Assembly: GCA_040437565.1 (NCBI GenBank)
Contig: JBDOQK010000014.1
Span: 434,001-498,000, forward strand
DNA: 64,000 nt
Source: Albugo candida
Lineage: Eukaryota; Oomycota; Peronosporomycetes; Albuginales
Reading direction: 5' to 3'
The notes beneath the pieces are model-generated. The model was not told where the DNA came from and did not search any database. It saw nothing but the letters and a program-made list of their open reading frames with translations. Made by a program: the position numbers and the translations under genes. Numbering within the stretch: the first letter of the stretch is position 1; every line of letters begins with the position of its first letter. Of this stretch, positions 46,480 through 58,150 are shown one piece after another.

Positions 46480-49400
46480 CTTATAATTCTTTGACGTACG
46501 TATTAGGTAGCTCATTATGTATCTCTGGCATTCCCCAGATCCTTGCTAGAGGTATTATGACCTTAGCTGTCCCCAAATCCACGACTGTGGAAAAATTCAT
46601 GTCGTTGTTGACTCCTAATACTCTGTTCGTTCCCGCTCGCAACAATACTAGCTTTGAAGCGTTCCAGATTGACGTTTGCATCCATTTTCACTTAAATACT
46701 TACTTGGTATTTAAGGCTTTAATTTCGTCGGTTCTCGAAACGATGCTGCATTTCTATTTTACACCAGTGAGGCTAGCTGCGTCTCTTCTGAACTCACTGC
46801 TCGATTTCAAGTCTTTGGATCCAGCTCAATCAACACTGACAAGATCTCTGTAGAGCCGAAGTATTCTTTCCTTACTTCTGCCAGCCTTCTGCCAACTATC
46901 TTTCGTTAGATCTTTCTTTGTGAGATCCAATCACGTTCTTGTATCAGTTATGATTGATTCCTTTTCAACGTTGGTGTCCTCATGTGCTTTCATGTCTGCA
47001 TCTGTCAAAGTATTTTGATGGCCCTCTAAATTACCAGTTCCATTCGCTCCATTAACGTTGATTCGACATTTGATATTTGCTGAGTAATACTCACAGTATT
47101 TGGTCTGGTTAAATGCACTTTTTAACCCTTGGTTTCATCGTACTTCCCGATTACAGCGCTGTGTTCAATTCGTTTTACTAGAGACCTTTTCTAAGTTCGA
47201 ATCCGAAATGAACAAGGTGAGTCAAATGTTCTGATATCAGCAAGACTTGTATCCTTTGTATTCGAAACCCTCAAAGAGGCTTTTTTTCGTTATTCGTTCT
47301 GGTTGGGCTTTTATCGAGCATTACGTCGCATGTTGAGCAGCATCTACCCCAAAACAAAATTGGATAGAGCTTCGAAATATCATGGACCGCACCAGATTCG
47401 TGACTTTCCTATGCAATCGTTAAACTTTTCTATTCAATTCTTGCTTTTCAGCCTGACTGATTTGTCTTCGTACTTCTTTCTTTGCAAAACAAAATCGACA
47501 TTTCTGTACTCTTTCTACCATCTGTCTATAGAACAAGAATCTTGCAATCAAATAGCTTCTCGAAGTAAGTTAAGAAATCTTGCAACTTCGTAGTGGCTTC
47601 AATCTTGTTCCTATCTAAGAATATGCGATAGTAGTTTGGTTTTGTAGTCGATAATATTGACGAAATATCGATGTCTACCTAGGTCTCAATACGTGATCGA
47701 CCCCTGCAAATTACTGCATATAAGTCCACCAAATCGTTCCGTTGGCGAGTTTATACCGGTATCATTCTGATACTGGTTGCTCTTAGTTTGTTGGCTTTCC
47801 GCGAAAGTAATGCATTTTGATCGCCGATGTTCATCAATCTCCATCCCCGATTTCAGAAACTTTGCTATATGGTTGACGTCATCGTAGTTCAGATAATCAA
47901 ATCGTCGATATAAGTGTACAGGACTACCCATCTGCTTTATTTGATTTGTCCACAAGCTCAATTGAAGCGAGTATATCCATAACACTAAGTACGTACTCTC
48001 GAACTTCTGTCTGGATAACGAGAACGTTTTTGACGTATTTATTTCGCACACGATCGCCCCATTGGAACTACGATGAACAACTCTACATATCTGCTTAATA
48101 ATTCAATCTGCATCCTTTCTCTTCTGACTTTTTCATTATGAGAAAATATTTCAAGGAGGTCTTCCGCATGTCGCACATCGTTCAAGAGAACATTCCTCGA
48201 TAAGACGTTGACTAAGTCGATAATCTTTGCCGATCATGTCTATCTCCTCTTCATTATCTCCCCTTTGGAAAGTATGCATGATTCATCACATTCATTGTGA
48301 TGCTGTAACAAGTTCATATCCGTTACGAGATGCCTGCTGGATTTTCTGTCTAATATCCATACTTTGTCGGTGTGTTCAGCGTGATATTTTGCATTCAATC
48401 TCTTAAACGATGTCTTCATTGCTGGAGGAGCTCTGGTTACGGCAGTCTTTTTTGACATGTCCACTTAAACCAAAATTGTGGCAGTACATATGCTTCCTCG
48501 GATTGGATTCTCTGAACGTACCGATGCGGGATCGCGTCCATTTATTTGTCTCTCTTCGTGCAGCACTGATTTTATTTGATTCCATAAGACGAGTGAAGGG
48601 ACATAATTTTTGGCCTTGCCTTCTTGTGTCTTCTCTAATTATACTGACATGGGGCATCAGAGCTTGTTTGAAGTCAGGGTTCACGTACTTGATCACACTT
48701 TCCAGGTGCATATCGTCTGCTCCATTGACTGCTTCACTGACTGCCGAAAAAAATAAATCCTGATTGCTGTGAGAGCGTCCAGTATTGTTTTTCCAGGAAG
48801 ATGGCTGCATTCAGGAGATGTCGGGCCGAAACACTACGTTGATACGGTCAATCACTTATTCGACGCTAGAGCAATAACTCATACAGTGAGTGACTTCCTG
48901 CTAGAATAAATGAGAGATTTCCCGATTAGATGCCGTCCTAGAAAGTCTATTTATACTCCGTACTCAAGATCCATCCGGACGGAAGCTGAGCAAGCGATAG
49001 TGGCCGAAAGAACAATGACCCAATTAGGTAAATGGCGCTTCAAATCCCGAGTATGTTTCTATCGCGTCGAATGGATAAATGAGGGGCAGCATATCTCTTG
49101 CTGCCGAGAATCTGACTTGATTGAGCCCGTCCAGTGCATATGTTGCATGGCATGGATAAAGCTCCTCCTCATCTCGCTTCCACAATTCTGCATCTGTTTT
49201 TCATACATGGATGCCATTCTGAAACCCTGCTCTTGGTTGCTTGGCCCGGGAAATGCGCCACCTTTTCCGCGCTTGCTGCTTATATGGGCGAGCCAACGGT
49301 CCGCTTAGTTTTGACTTGATCCAGTCATATTTCGAGTGCCTTCGCAGCAACAACATTCGATACATTTTCGACTAATCATCTACTCGGGTTTCTTTAATGG

Positions 49401-49580
49401 TCTTGGCTGGTGAAATCTTTGTTAGGCTCACAAACTGTGGCAGGTGAGCACAGATGATATCCTTTCAGATAATTGCCAAAAACTGTGTTTTTAGATTAGA
49501 AAATTAGCATCTCATCCAATCGTTTAAATAAGTACAAAGTACGACTGGGAAAAGAATCATATTTCTTAGAAGGATTAAAA
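46480..49580 (-). mobile_element. Copia LTR retrotransposon on the minus strand, decayed
   Basis: The outer end is an LTR at about 49436..49580 that is the worn reverse complement of the LTR at 38469. The gag region with zinc knuckle (48403-48810, CHNFGLSGHVKKDC) and the reverse-transcriptase region (46480-46680, LARIWGMPE) follow in minus-strand order. The gag region is related to that of the plus-strand element, so both belong to one family. No second LTR is recognised at the low-coordinate end. It is a fossil, broken many times, and looks older than the plus-strand copy. Confidence 0.7.
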
Positions 49581-51150
49581 ATATGATTCATTACGTCGCG
49601 CATTTGTGCTGTAAGCCGTCGCGTGAGCAGTTGAATCTGATTAACATATTTTTTTCGAGTGATAACTGGACGTATGGATGAAATTTGCCATGTGGCGGAA
49701 ACAGAATTATTGACTGAGCGATAATACACGCTCGTGTACTTTATTGTACTAAGCGGATTTTACAAACAGCCTACTTACATTTATGTACACTGATTCCGAA
49801 AAACAGAAAGACAGAAAGATGCGTGTACAGAATGTGCTTGCTTCTCTCTATATATCAAGACGAGTCAATGATGCATGACACTGATGCACCAAAAGCCAGG
49901 GTATTGCTCATTACACCTATGCCAGAAAGAAATTTGTAGCAAATATCGCATCGGGTCATGATAACTGCGCATACTCTCGCGATATCGGCCACCTTATCTT
50001 CCGTGAACTATTCCCAAAGGCTACCATAGGATCGGTTTTCTTTGTATACCACATCTCCTTGCTATGTTGAAAAGCATGCTCGTATAAGAAATTGGTGAAC
50101 GTTGCACCCTCTCCTTTGCCTCTTCTACTGGCAAATAACTATCTAAAAGCCACAAGTGGTGAGGAAATAGGAACTAAAAAAGACATTTCCACTGTTTAAT
50201 TATGCATAATGAAGGGTGTGACCTTGAAAAAGGTACTGTCGATGATGATCATGATTCCCACATCTATACATCAAGACATAGTACGATTAGAAGAAACGAA
50301 TATTTGCTGTTGCCAAAATATAGCTTCAGTGTAGGATCATGAGCAAGTTGATGAGTAACAGATTGTTTTGATTGAGAATTCATCTTAGGATATTGATATC
50401 TGTGTCAGTCAAGAAAAGCGAGTTTAATTCTTCAAGAAGTCATTGAGGAAGTTGGTATACTTGTATTCGAATAGGCCTCTACTTCATGTTACTGTGCACT
50501 TGAAATTTAGCATCGTACCAAACATAAGCGACACCACGTCATAACAAAAACGTTGATTGTATTTTTTTAGAAACAGGACGTTACCAGAAGCTTTGCGTTA
50601 CATTGATATAACAATAGTCTTGAAACTTCACACAAAAGCTTCCGGCATTATCGTAAACTCTTACTACTTGAACGATAATCAGACAGCTCTCCCTTGCGAT
50701 ATTACCGTCACAACCGTCACCTATAACTTGTGCCTTTGTTACAGATCATAAATGAAACACGGGCGCTTTAAGAATGTTGCACTTAACATTCTACATGAAA
50801 ATTCAGGTCTTAAAAGTAGGGATTGATATCCATATCACTTCATCAGTAAGTAGGGGGAGAACTCAAACATTGTGGCTTCCTACAGATATTTGATCTCGGA
50901 AAGAAGAGATTGGAGCTTCGGTCGGAATGAAACGCGTGACACATTCTCGTCCTTACGCTCAACAATATGAATATTGCCGGGGAATATAACACCATTATAC
51001 CTCCCATGTTTTCAAATACGTCAATATTCAGCGAAATCTCGCGAGGCGTTGGTTCTTTCAAGTCAGGACCCACTTGATCCAGGTAATAAATTTAAATCGT
51101 CCCTGAAATCATGTTCACTTGCTGCAACCTACAGTGCAGGAATTCTAGAA
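49581..51150. other. Stretch without recognised genes
   Basis: There are only short frames with no family resemblance, and no TIR or LTR was found. It is probably old transposon DNA worn beyond recognition. Confidence 0.4.
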
Positions 51151-51495
51151 CCATCGACTATTTAACGGGTCGTTCGGGCTGCATCACAGCCAGTGGGATT
51201 TATTTTGATCAAAATATGACTCTGTCACAGGGAACAAGCGATATAAATCTCTAAGATTACATTCTCAGATTTATGTTTGGTTTAGTTTTGGCCAAGACAT
51301 GGGATTTCTAACACCGAGAAATTACAAGGTATCTGGCTTGGGCAGCAAAAGTTTGGCCGGTCCAAATACTCTCCAAAAAATACGATAGCCAATCAGAGGA
51401 CACCCTCTCTTCCATCGTAACCAATCAAATGGCTCAACTTTTAGCCAAAAAACAACGCTTACCACATGTTTGAACAGTCGACCCCTGTTGCTATT

Positions 51496-52170
51496 TATTT
51501 ACAGATACAATCACGGATCATGTGTNNNNNNNNNNNNNNNNNNNNNNNNNNNNNNNNNNNNNNNNNNNNNNNNNNNNNNNNNNNNNNNNNNNNNNNNNNN
51601 NNNNNNNNNNNNNNNNNNNNNNNNNTGCAGCCATAGATTCTTCTGACCATCGTGTACCGGGAATGTGCTTTCATCGTATGATACAAGAATGATCGGCTCT
51701 CGCACTGGCCAGTTTTCAATATCCATCTCCCTCCCTGAGAATACTGGCATCTGCACTTCAAGATCCGCCATGCGCTCAGGAAGATAGTACGGTATTCAAG
51801 GACGTCGGGGCGTTTATGGCCATCCACGAACAATGTTTTGCGAGCTACGGAATTCTGTAGTCCCAGTCTATGCATCCATATGATTGCGGTCTTACCAACA
51901 ATCAATATGGTGCTCCCTGCATTGGAAATAATGTGATGATTGACATGCTGGGCGAATTTAACGAGTTCAATGTTGCGCTTGTTGTGACGGAGATACAATC
52001 GGACTTTGGCAAGAACATCTTCATCCGTCAAAAAGCTGCGTGACTTGATAGGTTGGCTTTGCTTCATGTTCGGCAGATCACCAGTGGCGACATATATGGT
52101 TCCTCAAGTGCGAAGAAATCGCCCAAAACCATGATCCTTTCCCGACTGCCTGGGAAATGACTTCTGAGGC
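51496..52170 (-). pseudogene. DDE transposase, N-terminal and central part (left copy)
   Basis: Minus strand from about 52170: a worn start region (GSWFWAISSHLRN), then KSRSFLTDEDVLAKVRLYLR and KTAIIWMHRLGLQ, then FVDGHKRPDVLEYR. The last motif is shared with DDE transposases I know from fungi and oomycetes (VDGHERPDVVEYR type). A 100-N gap (51526..51625) removes the rest. Frame changes occur near 52070 and between the VDGHKRPDVLEYR region and 51700. It is not intact. The superfamily name is uncertain. Confidence 0.6.
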
Positions 52171-52607
52171 TTGAAGCTTCTAAAAAAGGAAGCGTCATTA
52201 AAATAATGAATTGTTGATAGAAGTTTGATCACTCAAAAATACGTACTTATTGGATATCCTTTTAAGAGGAGACGGAAATAAGATGCTATAGAAGCCAGTC
52301 GTGCACGTTGAGCTTTGTTGGTTGTCTGTTTGGCCTACTGGTAAAGTTACAGCACTGTCGTGGCAAGGTGTCTCTCGGCCTTGTCATCAATTTCGTTCTC
52401 AAGGTCTGGTCTTGCTTGTGCATCTTAAGTCATCAATTAAAATAATGCGTCGAGTCAGCGAGAATCAAGTGCAGCAGTGCGTTTTTTTTCATGTATTCGC
52501 CGTCGAGTACGGCTCGAGTTCGTAATGTACCGACCCGGACGGCTCGAAATGGAATGTATTTTCAGTACAGCAAAGTCTGCCTCATTATGAGTAAGATCCT
52601 CAGCCTC

Positions 52608-52892
52608 TTATACATCAAGCTCCGTATCTTCATCCACCTCCATAGCAGCATGCCAAAAAAATGGCTTATTGGAATCGGGAGATTGGCTAAGTTCTCTATT
52701 AGAATGTTTAGGGTCGCATATCCTTCGGACAGCATCAATTCGAACATTTTTCGATGCTTTAGCCAGTAAAATTTGAGCTGCTACGAACATTTTGTTGGTG
52801 GTGCCAATGTGGTGATTGTGAGGGGGTGCAATCGGACATGGAAGGTGAATGCGGTATGAAAAATAACCAAGAAATATATCATAATCTATTTC
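52608..52892 (-). pseudogene. Unrecognised minus-strand coding remnant beside element E
   Basis: An open frame with a protein-like composition (KMFVAAQILLAKASKNVRID, then FFWHAAMEVDEDTELDV) runs on the minus strand toward the left DDE copy. It matches no family I recognise. It could be part of a transposon protein or chance. Confidence 0.25.
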
Positions 52893-53513
52893 GGGAACCG
52901 TTAAAATCCCCTCAGTGTCTTGGTAAAATCCACTCACTTTGATATGATTGCTAATTTAATGCTTGCATAGTGCTAACGTATACCTGGGTAAGGGAAAATA
53001 TGATAACACTGCCGGCTACTTTTTGAAGTACACTATTTTTGCACTCTATGTGCAATCATTCAGTTCAGCTCGCGTACGCGTTTATTCGTTTGTGATCATT
53101 CTTGCTAGACTATTTCAGAGTTTACGGTTTTTTTATAGCAGAAAAAGTCTATTCTTTTAAACTGAGTCCTAATAAGTCACTGTTTACGGGTCATTCATGG
53201 TACAAGAACCTTATATTCTATAAAATCAGTCCAGTGGATCCTGTTGCTGCGCTTTCACATCTTCGTGCGTTGAGTCCTACCCTCCTGCAACGGTCACATC
53301 TTCTTTGCATGGGTGCATCCAAGGCTGCTGCACCGAGCTCAAAATCAAACAAATCTCTTTTCGATGATGCAGATTTTTGATTCCTTTGGATCGTTCTAGA
53401 TGACCTCATGCGCACTTGAATAGATACTGGTTAAAGGACATCACTTGCAGCAGCTGGAGCGCCTGGCAATAGCCAATCATATCACACTGAGGGGTTTTAA
53501 CGGTTCGCTTTCT
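52893..53513. mobile_element. Small MULE-like element (family E) with zinc-knuckle remnant
   Basis: GGGAACCGTTAAAATCCCC at 52893 is inverted at the right end (GGGGTTTTAACGGTTCGC, ending 53513). The inner side also shares GATATGATTGGCTA-like sequence. Within, the minus strand 53415-53218 reads RRCDRCRRVGLNARRC, a zinc knuckle like those ending MULE transposases. Size is about 620 bp; it is a deletion derivative without a catalytic region. Confidence 0.55.
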
Positions 53514-53544
53514 TTCGACATGTAAATATAATTCTAAATCATCT

Positions 53545-54060
53545 AGAAAATATTAAAATATGAACCGTTATTCAGCCCCCACCTTTTTTTTAATCATCCC
53601 GCAGCCTTCATAAATTGATGAAAAGCGAGGCTTCTATTTGGCTTATAAAAGAACAGAATAACTAAATAAAAATCACGGGAATCGTAATGCAGCCTCCACG
53701 CTCCATAAATGAATGTACATTGTGGCCTTTGGTTGGTCTTGATAAATGCAACTGAGTAAAAAATCATAATCGTGAAAAAAAATTCGCTCTCAACAAATTT
53801 TGTATTTCTTGATCTAAATCTATTTCTAAATCTACTGCTGCAGGCGTTATTGGTGCTGTTAATGCTGTTGGTGTACCAGCCACCAATGGTGATCAAAATC
53901 ATTATCAGACGGTGCTACCGCTTATGACGAAAACATGGGCGCAAGGATACCCATTATGTTATGTCAACAAGCCTATAAGTAAATTGAAGTTGCAGTCACT
54001 TGCAGTCAATGCCAAATAGTCGCAATTACTTGCATTTGAACAGAGTCTACAAAAGTTGAA
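53545..54060. mobile_element. MULE family A fragment
   Basis: The left TIR is clear (53545-53790: TTATTCAGCCCCCACC, the inner copy GGGAATCGTAATGCAGCC, GCCTTTGGTTGGTC). It is followed by interior with TCTACTGCTGCAGGCGTTA as in other A copies. No right TIR is seen before the 100-N gap, so it is truncated. Confidence 0.55.
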
Positions 54061-54254
54061 AGTCTCGGTCATCAATAAGCCGCGCGCAGAAAAACCTTTC
54101 CATCACCTTCAAATAGATAAAACCAAGCTGCATTTTGAACTATAGCTCGCTGCTNNNNNNNNNNNNNNNNNNNNNNNNNNNNNNNNNNNNNNNNNNNNNN
54201 NNNNNNNNNNNNNNNNNNNNNNNNNNNNNNNNNNNNNNNNNNNNNNNNNNNNNN

Positions 54255-54450
54255 TCCTAAGGCTCTGGAATCCGTCCCCCTCAAAACCATCCGACGCCAT
54301 GCACAGAAATGTTTTCGATGCATGGATGTATATCGGAAGGATTTGACGAGGAAGGCTGCTGAATACGCCGTGAAGAAATACCGATCCCACCGTCGAGTTC
54401 CCAACTCTATAATGATGGACATCAACGTGATCGGGGAAATTAATAAATAA
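54255..54450 (+). pseudogene. DDE transposase, C-terminal part (right copy)
   Basis: The plus strand after the gap reads ESVPLKTIRRHAQKCFRCMD, then YRKDLTRKAAEYAVKKYRSH and ends a few codons before 54450. This is the arginine/lysine-rich C-terminus of the same transposase type as the left copy (family form: RRFxRRxWRYMDAYRKGL). It directly precedes the right inverted repeat. The remainder is missing or lies in the 100-N gap at 54155..54254. Confidence 0.6.
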
Positions 54451-54872
54451 ATTTCACATATGATCTTAAAAAAAAACTGTATCTGTAATTAAATAGCAAC
54501 GGGGATCGACCGTTTATGCAGGTGCTAAGTGATTATATACGTTGTTGATTAGCTTGACGTTGAGAGATTTGATTGGCTATAATGTGAGATTTGGTGTCCT
54601 CTGATTGGCTATCCTATTTTTGGGGTTCATTTTTTGGCCGGCCAAAATCATGCTGCTTGAGCCAAATCCGTATAAATCCCTCGGTTTTAGAAATCGCATA
54701 TCTTCGCCAGAAATAAACCAAACATAAATCTTACAGCTTTCTATCTCTAGTTCCCTGTGACAGAGCCAGATTTTGATCAGACTAAATTTTACTGGCTGTG
54801 ATACAGTTCGAACTACCGTAAATTAGTTGATGGTTATGGATGTCGTGCACTATGTACTTTTTTTTTATATTT

Positions 54873-56166
54873 GGGTAATTGTTACATTCACTCCCTTTTG
54901 AGTCACGCGGCACACTTTAGTATACTATGCATACTTCCTATTTAAATTTAGTGCATTGTTAAATTTTTTCTTTTTCACTCTCTTTTGAGTCACGAGGAAC
55001 CCATTATTATACATTATTAGGAAATTGTTATATTCACTCCCTTTTCGGTTATATTCACTCTCTTTTGAATCACGTGACCCACATTATTATACATTCAAAC
55101 ATTGTCGTCTTCTTTATGCTGGCTTTACCCGAGCAAACCGATGATTTGATGGAGCTCCCTGACAGGAATGATCACTGGAAATTGGGCCGATTGAGTAGAA
55201 TTTTGCTTCTTTTGGAAGATTCCGTAATCGTAGAAAAAAGATTTGATCACTCTTCCTCTACCAACATAATTGAATGTCCGCTATACGCCTCACAAGATCA
55301 CCTACATTTGTCCGAGGGACTTTGCTTCACCTATGCCCTTCTAAACAAGTGTGAGCGTATCAGGGGGAGATAAAGAGATTGTGTACTAGACCGGCAATTT
55401 CGTGAATGAGAATCACAATTTTTTTTACCTTAGATGATAGTTTTTTGTAGCTATTAGCTTACCTTTGCTCAAAAGGAAAGAGATTTACACTAGACTTCAA
55501 TTTGTTTCGTGTTGGTTTTCTTCTCGAACAATCAGTCTTGCAATAGATTTGGCATCACAATCTTACCGTTCCTTCTTTGTAGAAAATAAAACCGTGGTTT
55601 TGCGTCGGCGCATTCTGATCAGCCTCAATTTGATTTCAACGAAGACAACGAGAGAAGATCATAGCGATCGTCACAAGAACTATGAAGCATTAAGTATCAT
55701 TCTCGAGTCCATCGGGCATTTTTTAGACCGATTGAATTCAATCCTTCACAACGATAAAGTTAAGGTGGTAGTGGAAATCAAAAGATTGGCAATTTGTATC
55801 GGTTGCGAAATTTCGAGCTGGTAGCTTTGTATTATTATTGAATGTATAATAATGTGGGTCAAGTGACTCATATGGGAGTGAATCTAACCGAAGGGGAGTG
55901 AATATAACAATTTCCTAATTATGTGTAATAATGTGCGCCACGTGAATCAAAAGAAAGTGAATAAACCAAAAAGAGAGTAAATATAACAGTTCCCTGTAAC
56001 AATTCACTAAATATAAATAAGAAGTATACATAGTATAATAATGTGTGCCGCGTGACTTAAAAGGGAATGAAATAACAATTCCCTAATAAAAAATTTAAAG
56101 GTATACATAGTATAGTTATGTGTGCCACCTAATTCAAAAAGGGAGTGAATATAACAATTCCCCTCC
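54873..56166. mobile_element. MULE family C, copy C2, with unrecognised internal frames
   Basis: The left end (54873-55110) and right end (55830-56166) are inverted arrays of the family C subrepeat (TATTCACTCCCTTTT, GTCACGTGACCCACATTAT). There are about four units on each side, as in C1. The 700-bp interior has no MULE motifs. Confidence 0.7.
55115..55824 (+). other. Unrecognised coding-like frames inside C2
   Basis: Two plus-strand frames, 55115..55373 (MLALPEQTDDLMELPDRND...) and 55465..55824 (ending LAICIGCEISSW), lie between the TIRs of C2. The second begins without an ATG of its own in the first codons. Composition is protein-like, but no family is recognised. They may be captured host exons, a worn transposase part, or chance frames. 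Confidence 0.3.
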
Positions 56167-56694
56167 CTAAATATAGATAAAAAATAGGGATTATAAAAAA
56201 GGGAATCGGAATTCAGCCCCCACCNNNNNNNNNNNNNNNNNNNNNNNNNNNNNNNNNNNNNNNNNNNNNNNNNNNNNNNNNNNNNNNNNNNNNNNNNNNN
56301 NNNNNNNNNNNNNNNNNNNNNNNNTGGGTCAAGTGACTCATATGGGAGTGAATCTAACCGAAGGGGAGTGAATATAACAATTTCCTAATTATGTGTAATA
56401 ATGTGCGCCACGTGAATCAAAAGAAAGTGAATAAACCAAAAAGAGAGTAAATATAACAGTTCCCTGTAACAATTCACTAAATATAAATAAGAAGTATACA
56501 TAGTATAATAATGTGTGCCGCGTGACTTAAAAGGGAATGAAATAACAATTCCCTAATAAAAAATTTAAAGGTATACATAGTATAGTTATGTGTGCCACCT
56601 AATTCAAAAAGGGAGTGAATATAACAATTCCCCTCCCTAAATATAGATAAAAAATAGGGATTATAAAAAAGGGAATCGGAATTCAGCCCCCACC
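55855..56694. repeat. False duplication around an assembly gap (370 bp)
   Basis: Bases 55855..56224 recur as 56325..56694, separated by 100 N (56225..56324). The block is the right end of C2 plus the first bases of A4. It is an unmerged contig overlap. Confidence 0.88.
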
Positions 56695-57367
56695 TTTTCT
56701 TTCTACAGCCCCCAGCCTCTATAAATTGATGGCAATCGTGGCCTCCGATTGGTTTAAGCAAATATAACAGAACAAATTAAATTAAAATTGCGAGAATCGT
56801 TTTCCAGCCCCCACCCTTCATAAATTAATGGGAATCGTGACCTCTGATTGGTCTGAATAAATGCAACCGAATAACATCACAGAAAAACTTCGGCTTTTAC
56901 AAATTTTGTTCAGGTTAAATGGATCTCTGTGTCAGGTAAGTTGTAGTGTATGCGGATTGTGCTGGCGAAATTCATATTAATCTGACAATTCATTTAGTGC
57001 AAGTATCTACTCTCAGTGGATTCAGTGGATTCAGCTTTTTGTGTTGCTTGTGAAGGCCAGCTTGCTGTCATTGTGCAGCGAATGCAAAGCAGCACCAGCA
57101 GCAGCAACAACACCTGCAGCAGTAAAAAATTGCAGAAATCGAAATTTTTTGCGTGTTGCTGTTCTTATTCCATTGCATTTATTCAGACCAATCAGACGCC
57201 AGGGTTCCCATCAATTTATGAAGGGTGGGGGCTGGGACACGATTTTCGCAATTTTAATTTAATTTATCCTGTTATATTTGTTTAAACCAATCGGAGGCCA
57301 AGATTGCCATCGATTTATAGAGGCTGGGGGCTCATTAAAGAAAAGGTGGGGGCTGAATAACGATTCC
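56671..57367. mobile_element. MULE family A, short non-autonomous copy A4 (697 bp)
   Basis: It starts GGGAATCGGAATTCAGCC and ends GGCTGAATAACGATTCC. TIRs of about 240 bp each contain the motif twice, as in A1 and A2. The 220-bp interior (CTACTCTCAGTGGATTC, a CAGCACCAGCAGCAGC tract) equals the interior of A3. This is the most complete gene-less copy of the family. The flanks share only an A-run, so no clear target duplication. Confidence 0.78.
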
Positions 57368-57375
57368 GTGAAAAA

Positions 57376-57624
57376 ACATATACCAATTTCATAAATATAT
57401 AAAATGAATATCCCAAGGTTGTATACTATACGTACAGATATACACATGCCTAGGATTAGAACGAGAAAAACCCATTCTTAGATGAAAAACCGCTGATCAA
57501 CAATGCACTATGTAGTAAGGATAATGAAGCATACAATTACGCGTCCCTTATCGCACAGGTTCAGCGATTATGGCCAAAATGGTTACACATTCCACATTTC
57601 ATTCCTTGTTGCTATGGAATCCGC
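57376..57624. other. Spacer without recognised content
   Basis: AT-rich sequence between A4 and the coding remnant at 57625; nothing is recognised. Confidence 0.4.
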
Positions 57625-57912
57625 TTATTCTTTAGAGGCCCTCTTTTTCACTGAATAGATGGAGCGTTGCACACCTCTTGTGAGTACAATTTCCAGCACG
57701 ATTGGCATTATGTCATCGTCGGGTCTCTCAGAATAGGTGGCCGCAAACGTCGATGATTTCCAGGAGTCGTGAAAATACATGCCCATGTTGAGCAATTNNN
57801 NNNNNNNNNNNNNNNNNNNNNNNNNNNNNNNNNNNNNNNNNNNNNNNNNNNNNNNNNNNNNNNNNNNNNNNNNNNNNNNNNNNNNNNNNNNNNNNNNTAT
57901 TGAAAAGTTCAA
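57625..57912 (-). pseudogene. Fragment of an unrecognised protein, interrupted by a gap
   Basis: The minus strand after the 100-N gap (57798..57897) reads LLNMGMYFHDSWKSSTFAAT, then PDDDIMPIVLEIVLTRGVQR and ends SVKKRASKE with a stop at 57625. The stretch is clean, with strongly protein-like composition, but I cannot name its family. It may be the C-terminus of a transposon-encoded or effector-like protein. Confidence 0.4.
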
Positions 57913-58150
57913 TGTGTATATCCGTGCGTATAGTATACAGCCTTGGTAAATATAATTTTTTCTAAATTGGTATAGATTTTTGGAACGCAGTATAGCCGCA
58001 CCCCTAACTTAATTGAGAACAACGGTATCGTTACACCCTCTAAATATCCTTAATAAATGAGAATGAGAATGAGAATTGGCAGCGGCACACTCGGTAAATC
58101 CCCTAAATTAGAAGTAAATTAGGAAGCCGTATCGCCAAACCCCTATATTA

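Larger units (their letters stand above)
51151..54833. mobile_element. Inverted pair of DDE DNA-transposon copies with about 380-bp inverted repeats
   Basis: 51151..51525 and 54448..54833 are long imperfect inverted repeats. The outermost match is around ATCACAGCCAGT, followed inside by CTGTCACAGGGAAC and, near the inner edge, CAGATACA(A) next to TAGCAAC. Both repeats adjoin the 3' end of a transposase reading frame that points outward: minus strand on the left, plus strand on the right. This means either a single 3.7-kb element with long TIRs or, more likely, two head-to-head copies of one transposon. The centre holds fragments of MULE families E and A. Gaps of 100 N interrupt both ends. Confidence 0.7.

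Noticed and set aside
47198-47215. GTTCGAATCC, resembling a tRNA T-arm
   Set aside because: It lies inside the Copia remnant and no acceptor or anticodon stem can be folded around it by eye.
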